Source: Rostrohypoxylon terebratum (Eukaryota > Ascomycota > Sordariomycetes > Xylariales > Hypoxylaceae). From it: a stretch of DNA of 64,000 nucleotides. The stretch is taken from assembly GCA_022497145.1 (NCBI GenBank), contig MU385979.1, positions 1 through 64,000 of the forward strand, given 5' to 3'. The position numbers were made by a program, and so were the translations under genes. A model generated the notes under the pieces. The model was not told the DNA's origin. It was given only the letters and a program-made list of their open reading frames with translations, and ran no database searches. Numbering within the stretch: position 1 is the stretch's first letter; each line of letters starts with the position of its first letter. Of the stretch, positions 1-11,155 are shown piece after piece.

Positions 1-736
1 GAAGAAGGAAGAGAGGATATCTATATAATCATAGCATTTTCCATGTATCTAGTCACTCACTTCAGTTCTTTAGTTATCAATCTAAGTCTATTCACTACGA
101 GTAGGGAGAGGACTCCAAGCCTCTCTGACGAACATACTTGATTGATCACACTTGACCTCTACAATTACTGTTACCTTAAAATCAAGACCCCCTTATGAAG
201 CTATACTTACTAAGCCTAAGTATAGGTTCGTCACATCATCGTCATTGTCATCCCAACCATTTACCGCGCCATAGTTCGATATATGGATGACTGGGACCCT
301 GTTCACGAAAGCTCACTCCCTGGACGGTAGAATAGCCCAGAATGTCAAACAACATCATGATTAAGGCCCAAATGCTATTCAATACATGTTCCTCATGGAG
401 CCCTGGCGGTTGGGTTCCTTGTGTAGTTGCTGGATGGAATCACTAGGTATTGATGTATTGAGAAGAGAGGGGATAGGCGTTAAGAGTAGTATCTAAGGCT
501 CATCTTTGGCAAATATTCTATCGAGGATGGACTAGCCTACCTGGTATGGATCAAATCACCCAGTCCCATGCCACTGAGCTACTGATCATCCGATGAACAG
601 TGTATTCCCAAGCTTGTAGATATATTGTAACCATGATTGAATTTTGCTGTGCCACCTATGTTCTCTGATAAAAATAACTAGCTTGCAACGTAGGTAACTG
701 CGCAAACATTAGTCCAGAAGCTGAACTGCGACAAAA
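1..736. other. gene-free left edge
   Basis: No convincing coding sequence or RNA gene is visible here. The stretch is moderately AT-rich and ends at the stop codon of the minus-strand oxidoreductase gene, so it is at least partly that gene's 3' flank. Confidence 0.5.
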
Positions 737-1699
737 CTATTTCGCGAAGCTCTCCATCAAAGCCTCAAGCTCGGCGTCGCTCAACTCCTTAATACCGAGC
801 AACTCGTTATCTGTCTTCTGCCAGTTACTTCCGTACCCCTCTCCCCAAATGGCCGACGTGATGAACGCGATCCTATCAACCTCGCCCGTCTTCTCCATCT
901 TCGCGTACGCCGCCTCGAGGGATTCCGCCACAGACGGAGTTGCGACGGTCCACCCATCAGGCCCAACCACCTTCTTCGCCCTCTCCAAGACCTCCTTCTG
1001 CGTCAGACTAGCGCTGCGCACGAAAACGACGCGGTTCCTCGTCTCCTCGGGGTGTCTCAGCACGCCCGCCACGGCCTTCGCCACGACCGGGAGCAGCGTG
1101 GTGCTGTAGCGCCTCTCGCCGCCGTCCCAGAGGTTGATCTTCTTGTCCTTCAGGTTGACGATCATCCCGTACGCGAGCGCGGTGTCCAGGAACGGCCCGT
1201 TCGCCACCAGCGAGTACGTGATGCGGCCCGCGGCCGCCTCGCGCTGCAGCAGATCCTTCGTCGCCTTCTTCGCGCGGAACATCGGCAGCTGCGACACCTT
1301 GTCGTTGTCGCCGTCGCCGCCGAATTCCGACGGCAGGAAGCGTTTCACGCCTGCTTGCACGGCGGCTATGATGAGCGGGATCTGCTGCGGCAGCCCGTCG
1401 AACCCGAGCACGGAGACTACGGCATCTTGGCCGGTTAGGGCTTTGACGAGGGAGTTCGCGGACGTGTAGTCCACCTCGACGATTGTGGTGGTGGCGGGGA
1501 AGGTTTGGTTTGTTCCCTTGCGCGCGAGCACGGTTACTTGGAACCCGTCTTCGAGGAGTTGCTTCACTACGGGTGCGCCAAGGAGACCGCTGGCCTATAT
1601 TAAGCGCGGGTGTTAAATCCCGGTTCCTTAAACTTGGCGAGAGAGAGAGAGTGTGTGTTTGCTTACCCCGGCGACTGCAACTTTGCTGATAGTACTCAT
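737..1699 (-). CDS. NmrA / isoflavone-reductase-like NAD(P)-dependent oxidoreductase
   Basis: This is a predicted cytosolic NAD(P)H-binding reductase of the NmrA-like/isoflavone reductase (PCBER) family, 296 residues in two exons (1699-1667 and 1594-737). The first exon gives MSTISKVAVAG, and the 72-base GT-AG intron (1666-1595) joins it to ASGLLGAPVV. This completes the Rossmann motif GASGLLG at residues 11-17 followed by a VTVLAR strand, and without exon 1 the motif is missing. Further family marks are the RFLPSEFGGD stretch and the FRAKK segment, whose lysine sits where this family has its catalytic lysine. The length matches the family (about 300). The substrate cannot be read from sequence; fungal members act on small aromatic metabolites or as redox sensors. 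Bases 1000-1450 are clearly richer in GC than the flanks. The neighbours give no functional hint. Confidence 0.88.
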
Positions 1700-2689
1700 G
1701 ATGTTTAAGATTCTGCTTGTATGTGTAAATGATGGTAATATGTTGATTCGGATATAACCGGATATATGATGTGATGTGGTGTGATGTGATGTAACGAACG
1801 AGCTGTGCTAGGAGATGCGACACTGGCGAGTTTATATGTTGGTAGGATTGTCCAACCCCAATATCGAAGCACGCAAGCTGCTCACATCACACGTAACCGT
1901 CATACTGGTCATCCATGGATGGACATATCGGCTTTACGCGCCGACTCCGACGCTCATTTGTCATCACTTCGGACCTGAATATCACTGAATTAATATGGTA
2001 ATATGGTAGCACAGGAGCTGTGTCGCCCATCCGGATATACGGGATGACGTTCTTGTCCGACGTTCCTGGTCAGACCGGCTTGCCTCCGCGGATGCCCGTT
2101 GCTTAGAAATATTCGAGACAATTGCCTGGTGGTCTCAAAATGGGGCTATAAATAGGTATTGTCAATCTTGGCTTACGAATTAGATTCTGCAATAAGTACT
2201 ACCTATGCGGCATTGATCCAAGGACTTCTCAATTATATACTAGGTATATATTCAACTCTCTGAAAACTAAAGTTCTCTTGTCAGCGTAGATGATGTGGGG
2301 AAGAATTAGGAAAAAGACCCTGATGTTAGCATGGTTCAGCGCCCATGTGAGGCTATGAGGGTAGCTAATGTAAGTGCCACATAAGAAAATAGCGCGCTTC
2401 ATATGGGGATATGGTAGCAAACACTTGTAAATATCGGGAAAGGGTTCTGTGAGAAAATTATGCAGTTGATGGTATGTAAAGTCGATGTTGAAGTAGTAGT
2501 TTGTCCCCCAACACCGTATGCTACCCTTTTCTGGATGCGTTGAGCTTGCTATCCTTCTAATGTTAAATGCGATAACCATTCCGTTCCCAAGACGAGTTTG
2601 ATGTTGAGGTCTCGTACTCTATACCCATAACGCCTGATATGCATGCTCGTATATACGTTACGTCATGTTGACCTTGTTTGATATGATAT
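1700..2689. other. intergenic, promoter of the NmrA-like gene
   Basis: The stretch holds the promoter of the minus-strand reductase and the 3' flank of GTP cyclohydrolase. A short GTGATGT-type repeat lies at about 1767-1793. A 116-codon minus-strand open frame at 2229-2579 has no recognisable domain and was not accepted. Confidence 0.45.
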
Positions 2690-3807
2690 TTACCTGTATC
2701 CTCTGTTCAGCCCAACCAGACTTAGAAATTCGTTCCTCGTCTTCTCTTTCTTTTCAAAGCAACCAAGCACACAGCTGGTGATGGTGCTCGTAGTAGTCTT
2801 TTCAACTCCTCGCATAACCATGCAGAGATGGCTTGATTCCATGACAACAGCCACCCCCTGAGGTTTCAGGACCTCCATGATGGCATTGGCAACTTCTCTC
2901 GTCAATCGTTCCTGGACTTGCAGCCGACGGCTGAACATCTCAGCGATTCGTGGCAACTTTGAGATACCTATGACGTTATTTTTGGGGATGTATCCAATGT
3001 GCATCTAATGCGAAGTTAGAATGAGGTGTCATGTTGAAACCTGATTTTTTTTTAGACTAACCTTCCCGTTGAAAGGGACCAGGTGATGTTCGCAAAGGCT
3101 GAATATCTCAATATCCTTGACGATGACCATCTCATTATGATTTTCGTGGAAGATAGCGTTGTTGACGATATCTTTGACATTCTGCTGATACCCTTTGGTG
3201 AAGAACAACATTGCCTTCGCATATCTCGCGGGTGTATCCAGCACACCCTCTCTATCGGGGTCTTCGCCGACACATTCCAGGATGGTTCTGACGGCCCCTT
3301 TCATTTTCTCAAGTCTCTGTGCCGCCTGTTCGGAGCTCTCCTCGAGTCGCTCTCGTGTTCCACGACCTGAATTATGTCATTATGTCAGCAAAAGCACCCT
3401 GTCGGATATTTTGCTTACGTACTCGGACGGCTTAAGCCATCAAAGTCAATGACGGGGCTTGGAGACCGTGTGACGGTGCCTTCGGATACTTCCGGCTTAA
3501 CCTTCTTGACTTTTTTCTTCGGCGGCTCATCCCTAGGATCTCTAGCTGCCTTGCTTATGCTGTTTCTCCTCTGTCCTGAGTTGTTGTGACCATTTATTTC
3601 GGATATTCCACCGTCTTTTGCTCTCCTCTTTCTCTGTCTCCTTCTAGCACTTCTCGAGTCTCTACTTCCATCGCGCGCTGGTTTCTCGTTGCTATTCACA
3701 ATGTCGTCGACGTCGGAAACACCAGTAGTAGAATTGCTAGGAGAAGGAACCAGCAAGTCTCGATTATTCCGTTTTGGTTCGTTGAAGTGCGCCATTTTGC
3801 TTTCCAT
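2690..3807 (-). CDS. GTP cyclohydrolase I
   Basis: The enzyme converts GTP to 7,8-dihydroneopterin triphosphate, the first step of folate and tetrahydrobiopterin synthesis, as a cytosolic decamer. Three exons (3807-3423, 3366-3062, 3004-2690) give 334 residues. The 5' part (about 120 residues) is a Ser/Lys/Arg-rich disordered extension usual in fungi. The catalytic domain starts around RGTRERLEES and contains ECVGEDPDREGV, LCEHHLVPF (zinc Cys and His), HIGYIP and SHLCMVMRGVEK (second zinc Cys). Introns are 3422-3367 and 3061-3005. Splicing of the second one joins FNGK to MHIGYIP exactly as in the family. Start choice is between Met at 3807 and Met at 3795; the longer one is reported. It is divergent from TAF11. 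Confidence 0.93.
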
Positions 3808-4875
3808 ATGGCTGCAACTTTAATTAATGTAAAGGAATGGTTGGGGTTTCGGACATATGATGCATATGTATGGCTTTAAGTGACGGGTTGTGGTTGGAGG
3901 GATTCTTCGTTCCGTGATTTCGTGAAAATTGGATGGACGAATTGTTCCAGTTCGGTGTTAACAACCTGGTTATGAGTTATGGGTTATGAGATAATTTGAG
4001 TAACCTGGAACTTGAAACTCGAACTCGCGATCTACAATTGAAATTGGCATCTGGCGGAGCGGAAAAACAAAGTTTGGGATTCCCAATTAGATTGATCCTT
4101 TGAGGCACATGTACTCGGGGAAAACCAGCGTGGCTTATGTAGGAATATTGAACAATGCAAATTCAAAAGCCGCATCGCCTAAAGAATCATGGATGTGATA
4201 AAACATCGAGTCACTTTCAGCTCAATTGGTTCGTAAAATTTTAGTAAAATTTAATTTCAAAGCTTACACGCACCCGAGTATTATGTAACTCCCGAGTGTT
4301 CAATGGACCGCTATCGGTCTGATAGGGTCTTCTGCATCTATTCAGAAAGTCCGCGGGGTAATTGCCCCAAATTGCCCCTCCAGTTCCACTAAATAGAGTG
4401 TAAGCACCTGGCAGGAGCACAGCTGCAAATACAAAGGTACAATACATTAAAGTACCAATGTTACTGTACATCAGACTGTGTGGCTTTTTGGTGTGGCTAA
4501 CTTACTTTTTCATACTGTACGGTGTACCTAACCTTGTGGCTCAAGCTCTTCCGTACTCGTCACCCAACACTGTACAAGCTGTAGACTTTCCTGACTTAGC
4601 ATTTTCAAGTTCGAGTTACAACAAATGCAACAACAAATTCATTTAATCATCTCTCTACTTCTTCCACTTCTTCCACTTCTTCCAACCACCGGTTCTCGCG
4701 ACGCCATCATCTGGAATGAGAGATACATCAAATCCCCAAAATCGAGTCTTCCTACATCTGTCATCCATACAACCCATCTCCTTCCTATCTGTCCCCTAGC
4801 AACGCGTTAGCTCGAATCCGTCGCGCCATCAACCATTTCCAGTGCGCTTGATTAAACTAAGGCGCTCTGAACAAA
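3808..4875. promoter_or_regulatory. divergent promoter region of GTP cyclohydrolase I and TAF11
   Basis: This 1.07-kb interval separates two divergent genes. It contains a pyrimidine tract with three CTTCTTCCA-like units at about 4657-4684 and one perfect ACGCGT (MluI box) at 4802-4807, about 70 bases before the TAF11 start. No coding sequence is convincing in it. Confidence 0.45.
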
Positions 4876-5953
4876 ATGGCATCTCCTCCACACGCCTATT
4901 CGCCTGCGGGTTCTCCGCCATACTCTAGCGCACCCTTACCATCGAAAAAGCGCGCTTCTACTAGCATTGATCTATCAGCACAAGCACCCTCCATGAAGCG
5001 GCGTAAGGCATCTATCATGTCAGCGGCCTCTACAAGTTCAGCGCATCCTCTCCGACAAACATCATTCCCACCTGACGAATCACAAACCCAAGGCCGAACT
5101 TATTCGCCCTCCTTCAAGAGATCTCCCAGTGTGGATAACATGAGTTTCGTCAGCGGAAGCCAAGCGAGCGGCGCGCCCGGTAGGAAGAAACGAGGTAGGA
5201 AGTCGAAAGCCGAACGCGCAAATGAAGCCGCCGCAGAAGCTATGCGACACGGGTCACCCAGCGTCGCAGGAGGTCGCGCGACTGCCGCCCAGAGCGTCGC
5301 CAGTGGTCATGACGGCGGCGATGATGTCGAGGTAGAAAAGGATAAGGAAGAGGAGTTCGAAATTCCCGAGAACATGGCCAGTGTCTCTACTGCTCGTACG
5401 GCACAACAAATCAAGGAACAGCAGGAACTCAATGCCTTCTTGAAAGAGCAGTTCGACCCTGTTCAATTCGCCCGCTACGAGACATGGCATCGCCAAACTT
5501 TCCGACCGGCCGATGTCAAGCGGGTAAGTCATATCATATGCTCTGTGTTGCTCATATTTTAAGGCGCAGCACGACTAATCGTTTTCGCAGCACATCAACA
5601 GCGTTACATCGCAATCCTGCCCGGTCAACGTTCATCAGATGATGCAATCCGTGCTGAAGCAATACGTCGGCGATCTTATTGAGAGCGCACTTGAGATTCA
5701 GGAAGAATGGGTAGCTCTAGGCGAGAAACAAACCGACCTTCCTAACGACGAACTGGAACCTACGGGCGAGCTATCCCAGTTTCGCAGAGAAGCTCCTTTA
5801 CGACCTGACCACCTCCGCGAAGCATACAGACGCTACAGAGTAGCTGCAGAGCATAACGGATCGCTAGGCAGCTTGATGGTCTGGAATCAACAAGTACAGA
5901 ACGGGACAGAACGGTTTGCCGTGAGAGCTGGCGGTCGTCGTATATTTAAATGA
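4876..5953 (+). CDS. TAF11: TFIID subunit TAF11 (TAFII28-like histone fold)
   Basis: This is a nuclear subunit of the general transcription factor TFIID, which pairs with TAF13 through a histone fold. Two exons (4876-5523, 5591-5953) give 336 residues. The intron at 5524-5590 is GTAAGT...CGCAG. Residues 1-170 are low-complexity, Ser/Ala/Lys-rich and include GRKKRGRKSK, which looks like a nuclear signal. The TAFII28 domain runs from about EQFDPVQFARYETWHR through RPADVKRHINSVTSQSCPVN (the intron falls between R and H) to APLRPDHLREAYRRYR, the family's C-terminal signature. The domain order and C-terminal position match fungal TAF11; only the N-terminal tail varies. Confidence 0.92.
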
Positions 5954-6934
5954 GTACGTCGTCATGAACAGTCTGTCAACTGCAGTGACTGACGCAATCA
6001 GTTAACCACTTCACCATATACGAACGAATGTTTACGACGTCTGAAGACCTTGTACAATCGGACTAGCCGGGATTGCTTCGATGTGAGAAAGGCACTGTCG
6101 TATACGATACGTCTTCATGGCCTCGACTAAAATCACACAAGAAGTGTAATGCACATCGAACCGATACCCGAAACAAATTTGCTGTCGCGGTACCGCTGCG
6201 GCGATGTGTTTCCGACTCTATGTCAAAATGGAACAAATCGGTCGAACGACCCATCCAACATCTCTGCATACAGGCTTCTGCGCAGAAATAACTCCCAAGA
6301 ATTTATGTCACGCTGGAGAATGTTGGTGGGGGTATGGATCGCTCATCTTGGCGAGATTGGGCAATAAGGCATCTTTAGACTTGAGTATCCGATTGCTAAA
6401 TCTCTCGGACTCTAGATGATCCTATTCATGGGACAAGGCGTCAATATCACAGTGTCTGGTTATTGCTATACATGTAATTGTCCTGAACGTACTTCGTAAC
6501 GTAGTCACCTAGATACCTAACCACGACGAGAAGAGTTACCTTGGCCGCTCAATTCTGCAGTACCAAATGCATCCAGTGCCTATGATCTTGCTGAACGTGA
6601 CTAGCCCCAACTCCAACACCTAGACCAACAACTACCTAGTACCTTATAACACAGCAGCTACGTAGTACTCATTTGCAAACCCAATTTTGAAGTGTGAAGT
6701 AATGATAGGTTGAACTGCATACTACTTAAATATTACGTAGGTCCCAGATGTAGAGCAGAGGGAAACCGATATCGTTTCTATCAAAACTAAAGTTTAAAGA
6801 TCTAACACTAATAGTTGTGCGAAGTCACGTGGTTGCATACTAGTACTAGTCTAGTACTATTCTCCGTCTCCCAAGGTCTGTGGGTACTTATTGCTGCTTT
6901 GGACAGTCTTCAGCATCAAATGACAGCTGCATTA
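5954..6934. other. intergenic, 3' flank of TAF11
   Basis: Three overlapping plus-strand open frames of about 70 codons around 6073-6419 share no recognisable domain and have no supporting splice structure. No gene is called. The interval ends at the tRNA gene. Confidence 0.4.
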
Positions 6935-7059
6935 GCCTTTATAGCTCAGTGGTAGAGCGCAGCACTTGTAGTCCTAGGAAGACAACATACAGTCGACCGA
7001 AGACAAAACACAAAACACAAGACATGCTGAGGTCCATCGTTCAATCCGGTGTGGAGGCA
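6935..7059 (+). tRNA. tRNA-Thr (anticodon TGT) with a 53-base intron
   Basis: The cloverleaf is complete. Acceptor GCCTTTA (6935-6941) pairs with TGGAGGC (7052-7058), with two G-T pairs. The D-stem is GCTC/GAGC. The anticodon stem CAGCA (6960-6964) pairs with TGCTG (7025-7029). The loop is CTTGTA plus A7024, with anticodon TGT at 6967-6969. The T-arm is CATCG-TTCAATC-CGGTG. A7059 is the discriminator base. The intron 6971-7023 sits at the canonical position after base 37. It contains an ACAA segment able to pair with the anticodon loop, as nuclear pre-tRNA introns often do. A T6 run at 7064-7069 fits a Pol III terminator. Confidence 0.9.
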
Positions 7060-7063
7060 CATA

Positions 7064-7069
7064 TTTTTT
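7064..7069 (+). terminator. RNA polymerase III terminator of tRNA-Thr
   Basis: A run of six T on the sense strand lies five bases after the discriminator base of the tRNA, which is where Pol III stops. Confidence 0.75.
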
Positions 7070-8354
7070 GCAGATACTTTTTATCAAGTATTATTATCAC
7101 TACCCACCCCTTCTGCCCTTTTGCTTTCTTTATCTTTTTCCTTTTTCCTAATAAATTTTTTTGGTTTCGTTTAATTTTTTGGTCGGTATGTGATAGATGA
7201 TAAATAATAACATTTGCTTAATCCACCCACGTGTCTTTGAGAAAACTCGAAGGTGCGACCCAAACTCGCCCGCATGGCAAGACCAATCCCACTCTTCATA
7301 ATACTTCATAATACTTCATACATTCAATTGACTGTAACTAACATTCCTCCAGCTACATACTAGTCATATGTAGTTCTAAAAGAAGCAACCCGACGGGGCA
7401 CCAATTGCACTACCGCAATTAATCCTTGAATCTTCTCTCTAGGCACCGACATTATATCCCGGCCCCACCGTCTCAACCGCTCAAACAACCAATTCTTCCA
7501 TCTACTGTGGTGCCCCGTCGCTGAATCGAGAGCCGTGAACCGGTCCACAGTAAGTCACCACACCACTCGTTCTCATGTCACGAATGGAACTTGCTTTGTG
7601 ATCAAAAAGGAAAAAAAAAAGGGGGGGGAGTATTTTCCTTTTCCATTCAATCGATATGTTAGCTGTGTATCAAAAATAAAAATTCACTGAATTCGTCTCG
7701 CGCTCGTATCGTAACATTCTGCTAACCTAAATGGCGATTGATATTCTGAATCAAGTATGGTATGGCCTCATTTCCCCGATGCCATCAGATAATATCACCA
7801 ACGGGAGTGTGGGGCAAAACACTACTGCCACAGACACCCTGTCATGCAGGCAATGCATACACCAACACGTCCATTAGTCAGGGGGGTGTCGAGTGAGCTT
7901 TCAGTTTATTTCGTTGCCTGGACCAAGATCAACAAGCCAAGACTCTCAAATTGCCCTCGTCAGACCTCTACTTGATTGGTTTCACGTGGTTGGGGATCAG
8001 AACTGCCGTGTGGGAAGTAGGTGCGAGTGAACCCAGTACCAATCATAAAAATGGATCTCTATCGTAACGGGGAGGAGCCTCGAGATCTAAAACATAGTTT
8101 GCATAGCCCAAAGAATCCATTCTGTGCAGATCTCAACGCCGAGCAGCTCGTATTGGCAATAGCATGGTTAGGTATTGTCAGTGTTCAGTGTTACTCTATC
8201 GTCTGAGGTATTTAGGCAGCAAGAAACCGGGATGCATACCTTAAAGAGACGATAGAATATGAGGTTGAATGAAGTGCTAGATCAGAGCGGGTGTGTTACA
8301 GTCATCAAAGTGTGAAGCTCCAATAATTCCGTACCTAACAAACAAACTACAACG
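7070..8354. other. intergenic with simple repeats
   Basis: No gene is supported. There is a 10-base tandem repeat (CTTCATAATA, about 2.5 copies) at about 7294-7320, and a homopolymer junction of A10 followed by G8 at 7611-7628. The last few hundred bases should hold the promoter of the membrane-protein gene at 8355. Confidence 0.45.
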
Positions 8355-9203
8355 ATGTCTTCTCCCGCTTCGAATAGACCTGCGTCCATCGCGGATACCG
8401 AATATGCTGTTCCAGACGCTCCTCACACGATAACTGAACGACAAGACCAGCCGGCATGGGACAATGCTAGATTTGCTTTACGCATCATATCAACTACGCT
8501 CTGCCTTCCTTTCCTCGGCGTAGGCCTGGCTGGATTTGCAACACCCAAGGGATTCGGTGCTTACCCGCTCCTAGCCACCCCACTAGTACGTTTACCTATT
8601 AGCATCACTCATAACTAGGATAGCGAGAGCTAAAGAGATCCGAAATCAGGCTGCCACAGTACTCCTGTACGACTTCACCGAGTATGTCGTGATGTGCGCC
8701 ACGATGCGAAAGACCGGAATTCGTCCTCAAATCTCTCTCGGATTCGAACTCGTCCTCTCCTTGGCAGGCATCGCCATCTCGGCCATTCTGATCTCTCTCG
8801 CTTTCGACTCTTATTCGTGGCACGATTATTACGATGGTAGAGATGAGACCCCCGTTCCCAAATACATTGCCAATGGAAACCTATGGCTAGGTTTGAACGT
8901 CATAGCTAGTTTCAGCGCCGTGATCATCTCGTAAGGTTTACTTTGTCTGATTCTTACAGTTACTTCAACTGACCCTATGAAAGATTGGTACACTTCATTC
9001 TATTCGTCCGCGACTGTGTGGAGGTCCACTGGTACAGGAAGAACAGATCTGCCTTCTATACATTACAAAAACAACAAGAAAGCCCCGAGAAAGAAATGGG
9101 GGCGCTGACAAATCCAAGCTTCAGGTACGACGGCGCCGTGAAGACGGGACCACCCGTGAATCCATCCAAAAATCGCCGCACATCAAGCCCTTTATTGGAT
9201 TGA
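8355..9203 (+). CDS. four-helix membrane protein, uncharacterised
   Basis: I do not recognise the family. Three exons (8355-8585, 8650-8930, 8984-9203) give 243 residues. Introns 8586-8649 and 8931-8983 are GT-AG and keep one frame. After a polar N-terminus of about 40 residues there are four hydrophobic segments: around RIISTTLCLPFLGVGLAGF, LLATPLAATVLLYDF, LSLAGIAISAILISLAF and LNVIASFSAVIISLVHFILFV. Introns interrupt or abut helices 2 and 4, and splicing restores them. Next come VRDCVEVHWYRKN and a Pro/Arg/Ser-rich cytosolic-type tail. The arrangement resembles small fungal MARVEL-like membrane proteins, but no diagnostic motif is present. Confidence 0.72.
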
Positions 9204-10016
9204 TATCTCGGCAAGAGATATTCGAAATACCTAGATAATCTCGTCATAGCATAGCTACCAGATGAAAACAATACCACGAACAAGCCTTCATACCTTGTGT
9301 ATACCCTGTTTGACAAAGATGTGACGGTATTGCGGGGTTAGGCTGTTCGCCCATCGCATGTGAGAAGATACCTACCTACCTAGGTTAATTGTATTGAAAT
9401 TGCACTATGGAGAAGAAGGGTTTATGGAAGGCCAATACCTAGCTAGGTATAGGCATGGAGCCGTTCGTGACGTAGCTAACGGGTAGTGATAAAAAGGCTC
9501 GTCACACACAGGTAACTATAAGCTAACTAACACCACGTTCCTTTCATCAGTCTAATATGTATGTTATAACACAGCACGTAACTTCGTTGCTACTTTGATG
9601 CAATGGACCGACCTGCTCATACTTCATCCCATATGATCTATGTCTTTGGATCGAGATCCAAGCTGAACGGAGTGCTCGAGACTCCTATTTTCAACATATG
9701 GAATTGCTCGTACGTGTCACGATACACTCTATATAGCGGGGAAACGGAGTTATTGTTACGCGTCACTGCAGTCCATATGTACTTGTACTACGAGATATGG
9801 CGAACTGCATCAATAATTTTGGCAATGGTCATTCCACCAATCATTACCTATTGCCTACTCTTACGAGCGTGAGATGCCTGCTCTCTGTGACGACAGATCT
9901 GATGTCTTTAAAAGCCCTTAACCTAGATATTTGTCTATATATTACGAATTCCCCACAACCTACTTCCAGAGAATCTAGGCTTGTTATCAGCCCTATACTA
10001 CTAGCTCCCTAGAACA
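9204..10016. other. intergenic
   Basis: No coding sequence is supported. CCTAGGTA/CTAGCTAGGT palindromic fragments occur around 9373-9450, typical of spacers in this genome. The 3' part should include the promoter of the lectin gene. Confidence 0.4.
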
Positions 10017-11155
10017 ATGGACATTCCGGTTATAAAACCTGGTAAGTGAACGAAAGAAATCTTCACATTCACTAGACTTACAATGACCCTATGATTACCG
10101 TACTAATATTTTTAATATTAGACACTGCGCTAGCCGTGGCATACGGCGATGGTGAGAAGCGTGTATACTTCCAAGAGCAAAGCGGATGGATCCGTGAAGC
10201 TACTTATGATCGGACGCATGGATGGCGCAATGGAATCAGGGTTGTCCAACTAGAAGACAGCTCGCCGATTGCGGTTGCATATGAGAGCCTCAACAAAGTA
10301 TAGCATTATAATACCCTTCACCCTTGGCACTCTGGCTATTGGTCTGACATTCAAAACATATTCGACTATACTATTTGATCGGAGATATCCTCCACGAGCA
10401 ATTCTACGATGGTGATAAATGGAAGGAAGGTAGTCTCGGGGCGGCCGGTTTCTCAGTCTCCCGTACTACAAGCCTAGCTGCACGATATATCAACGGGGAG
10501 CCGCGCGTATACGCCCAGCTGGTTGATACCTCGATCCATGAGTATCAGCATGCCAGTGAGTAGATGGAAACCCCCAACACAGTCTCATCTCGAGCATAAC
10601 TTTCTCACCGTGTGCTCGCTTCTAGACAACGAATGGAAACTTACCTACAACTTTGGGGCCGGGTTTAACGACACCGGTATTGTTGCTCCGGCCACCGGGA
10701 AACACCAGTAAGGCGAACAAAATCTTTCAAATAGGTTCCAATACTAACAGACCGGAAGACTTTTCTACCAATCGACCGAATCCTTCATCATTGAGAAGAT
10801 TGCCGAAGGCAGCGGCTGGAAAGACGGCAAGCTCAAGGTCAGAAATGATGAAGCAAACACACCCATAGTGGCAGTTACATTCGGTGACGATAGCCACCGT
10901 GTGTATCATCTGAACTCGGAACACTACATCGTCGAAAGCGCGTGGGACGCAGGAGACGATGATTGGACTACCAATGTCTCTGAAAAGAAAGTGAATTCTG
11001 GTTCGAAGCTTGCAGGTGTCACGTTCCTACTAGACGCATATCCCAACATTCAACTCTACCTGCAAGATCAAAAAGGAGGAAAGACCATCTCGGAATACGT
11101 CCACCAATATGGCAGTGTATGGATCACTCACACTGGGATTTTGCCTGTGAAATAG
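10017..11155 (+). CDS. fungal fucose-specific lectin-like protein, one splice acceptor damaged
   Basis: This is a predicted six-bladed propeller lectin of the AAL/FleA type that binds fucosylated glycans. It has no signal peptide. The model has five exons: 10017-10041, 10122-10297, 10360-10555, 10626-10707 and 10759-11155, giving 291 residues, close to the family's roughly 310. Each blade shows the aromatic strand plus a Glu and Trp: RVYFQ, IRLYYL, PRVYAQ, QLFYQ, RVYHL and IQLYLQ. The sugar-binding Arg is kept in four and replaced by Gln in two. Intron 2 (10298-10359) has a good branch site (CTGAC at 10344) and the right phase, but ends in CAT instead of CAG. No other AG works there. The gene may be a young pseudogene, may use an unusual acceptor, or may contain a sequence error. 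Intron 4 uses the second AG after a TACTAAC branch site. Confidence 0.7.

Noticed and set aside
1008..1823. 271-codon minus-strand frame overlapping the NmrA-like gene
   Set aside because: It is a shadow of the GC-rich reductase gene; Arg/Ala-rich and without domain, while the other frame has a full Rossmann protein.
2229..2579. 116-codon minus-strand open frame
   Set aside because: No domain, unusual composition (many Tyr/His/Ile) and no splice partners; it lies in an AT-rich spacer.
10708..10758. Apparent frameshift between lectin exons 4 and 5
   Set aside because: Using the second AG after the TACTAAC branch site (10757-10758) keeps the frame, so no lesion is needed there.
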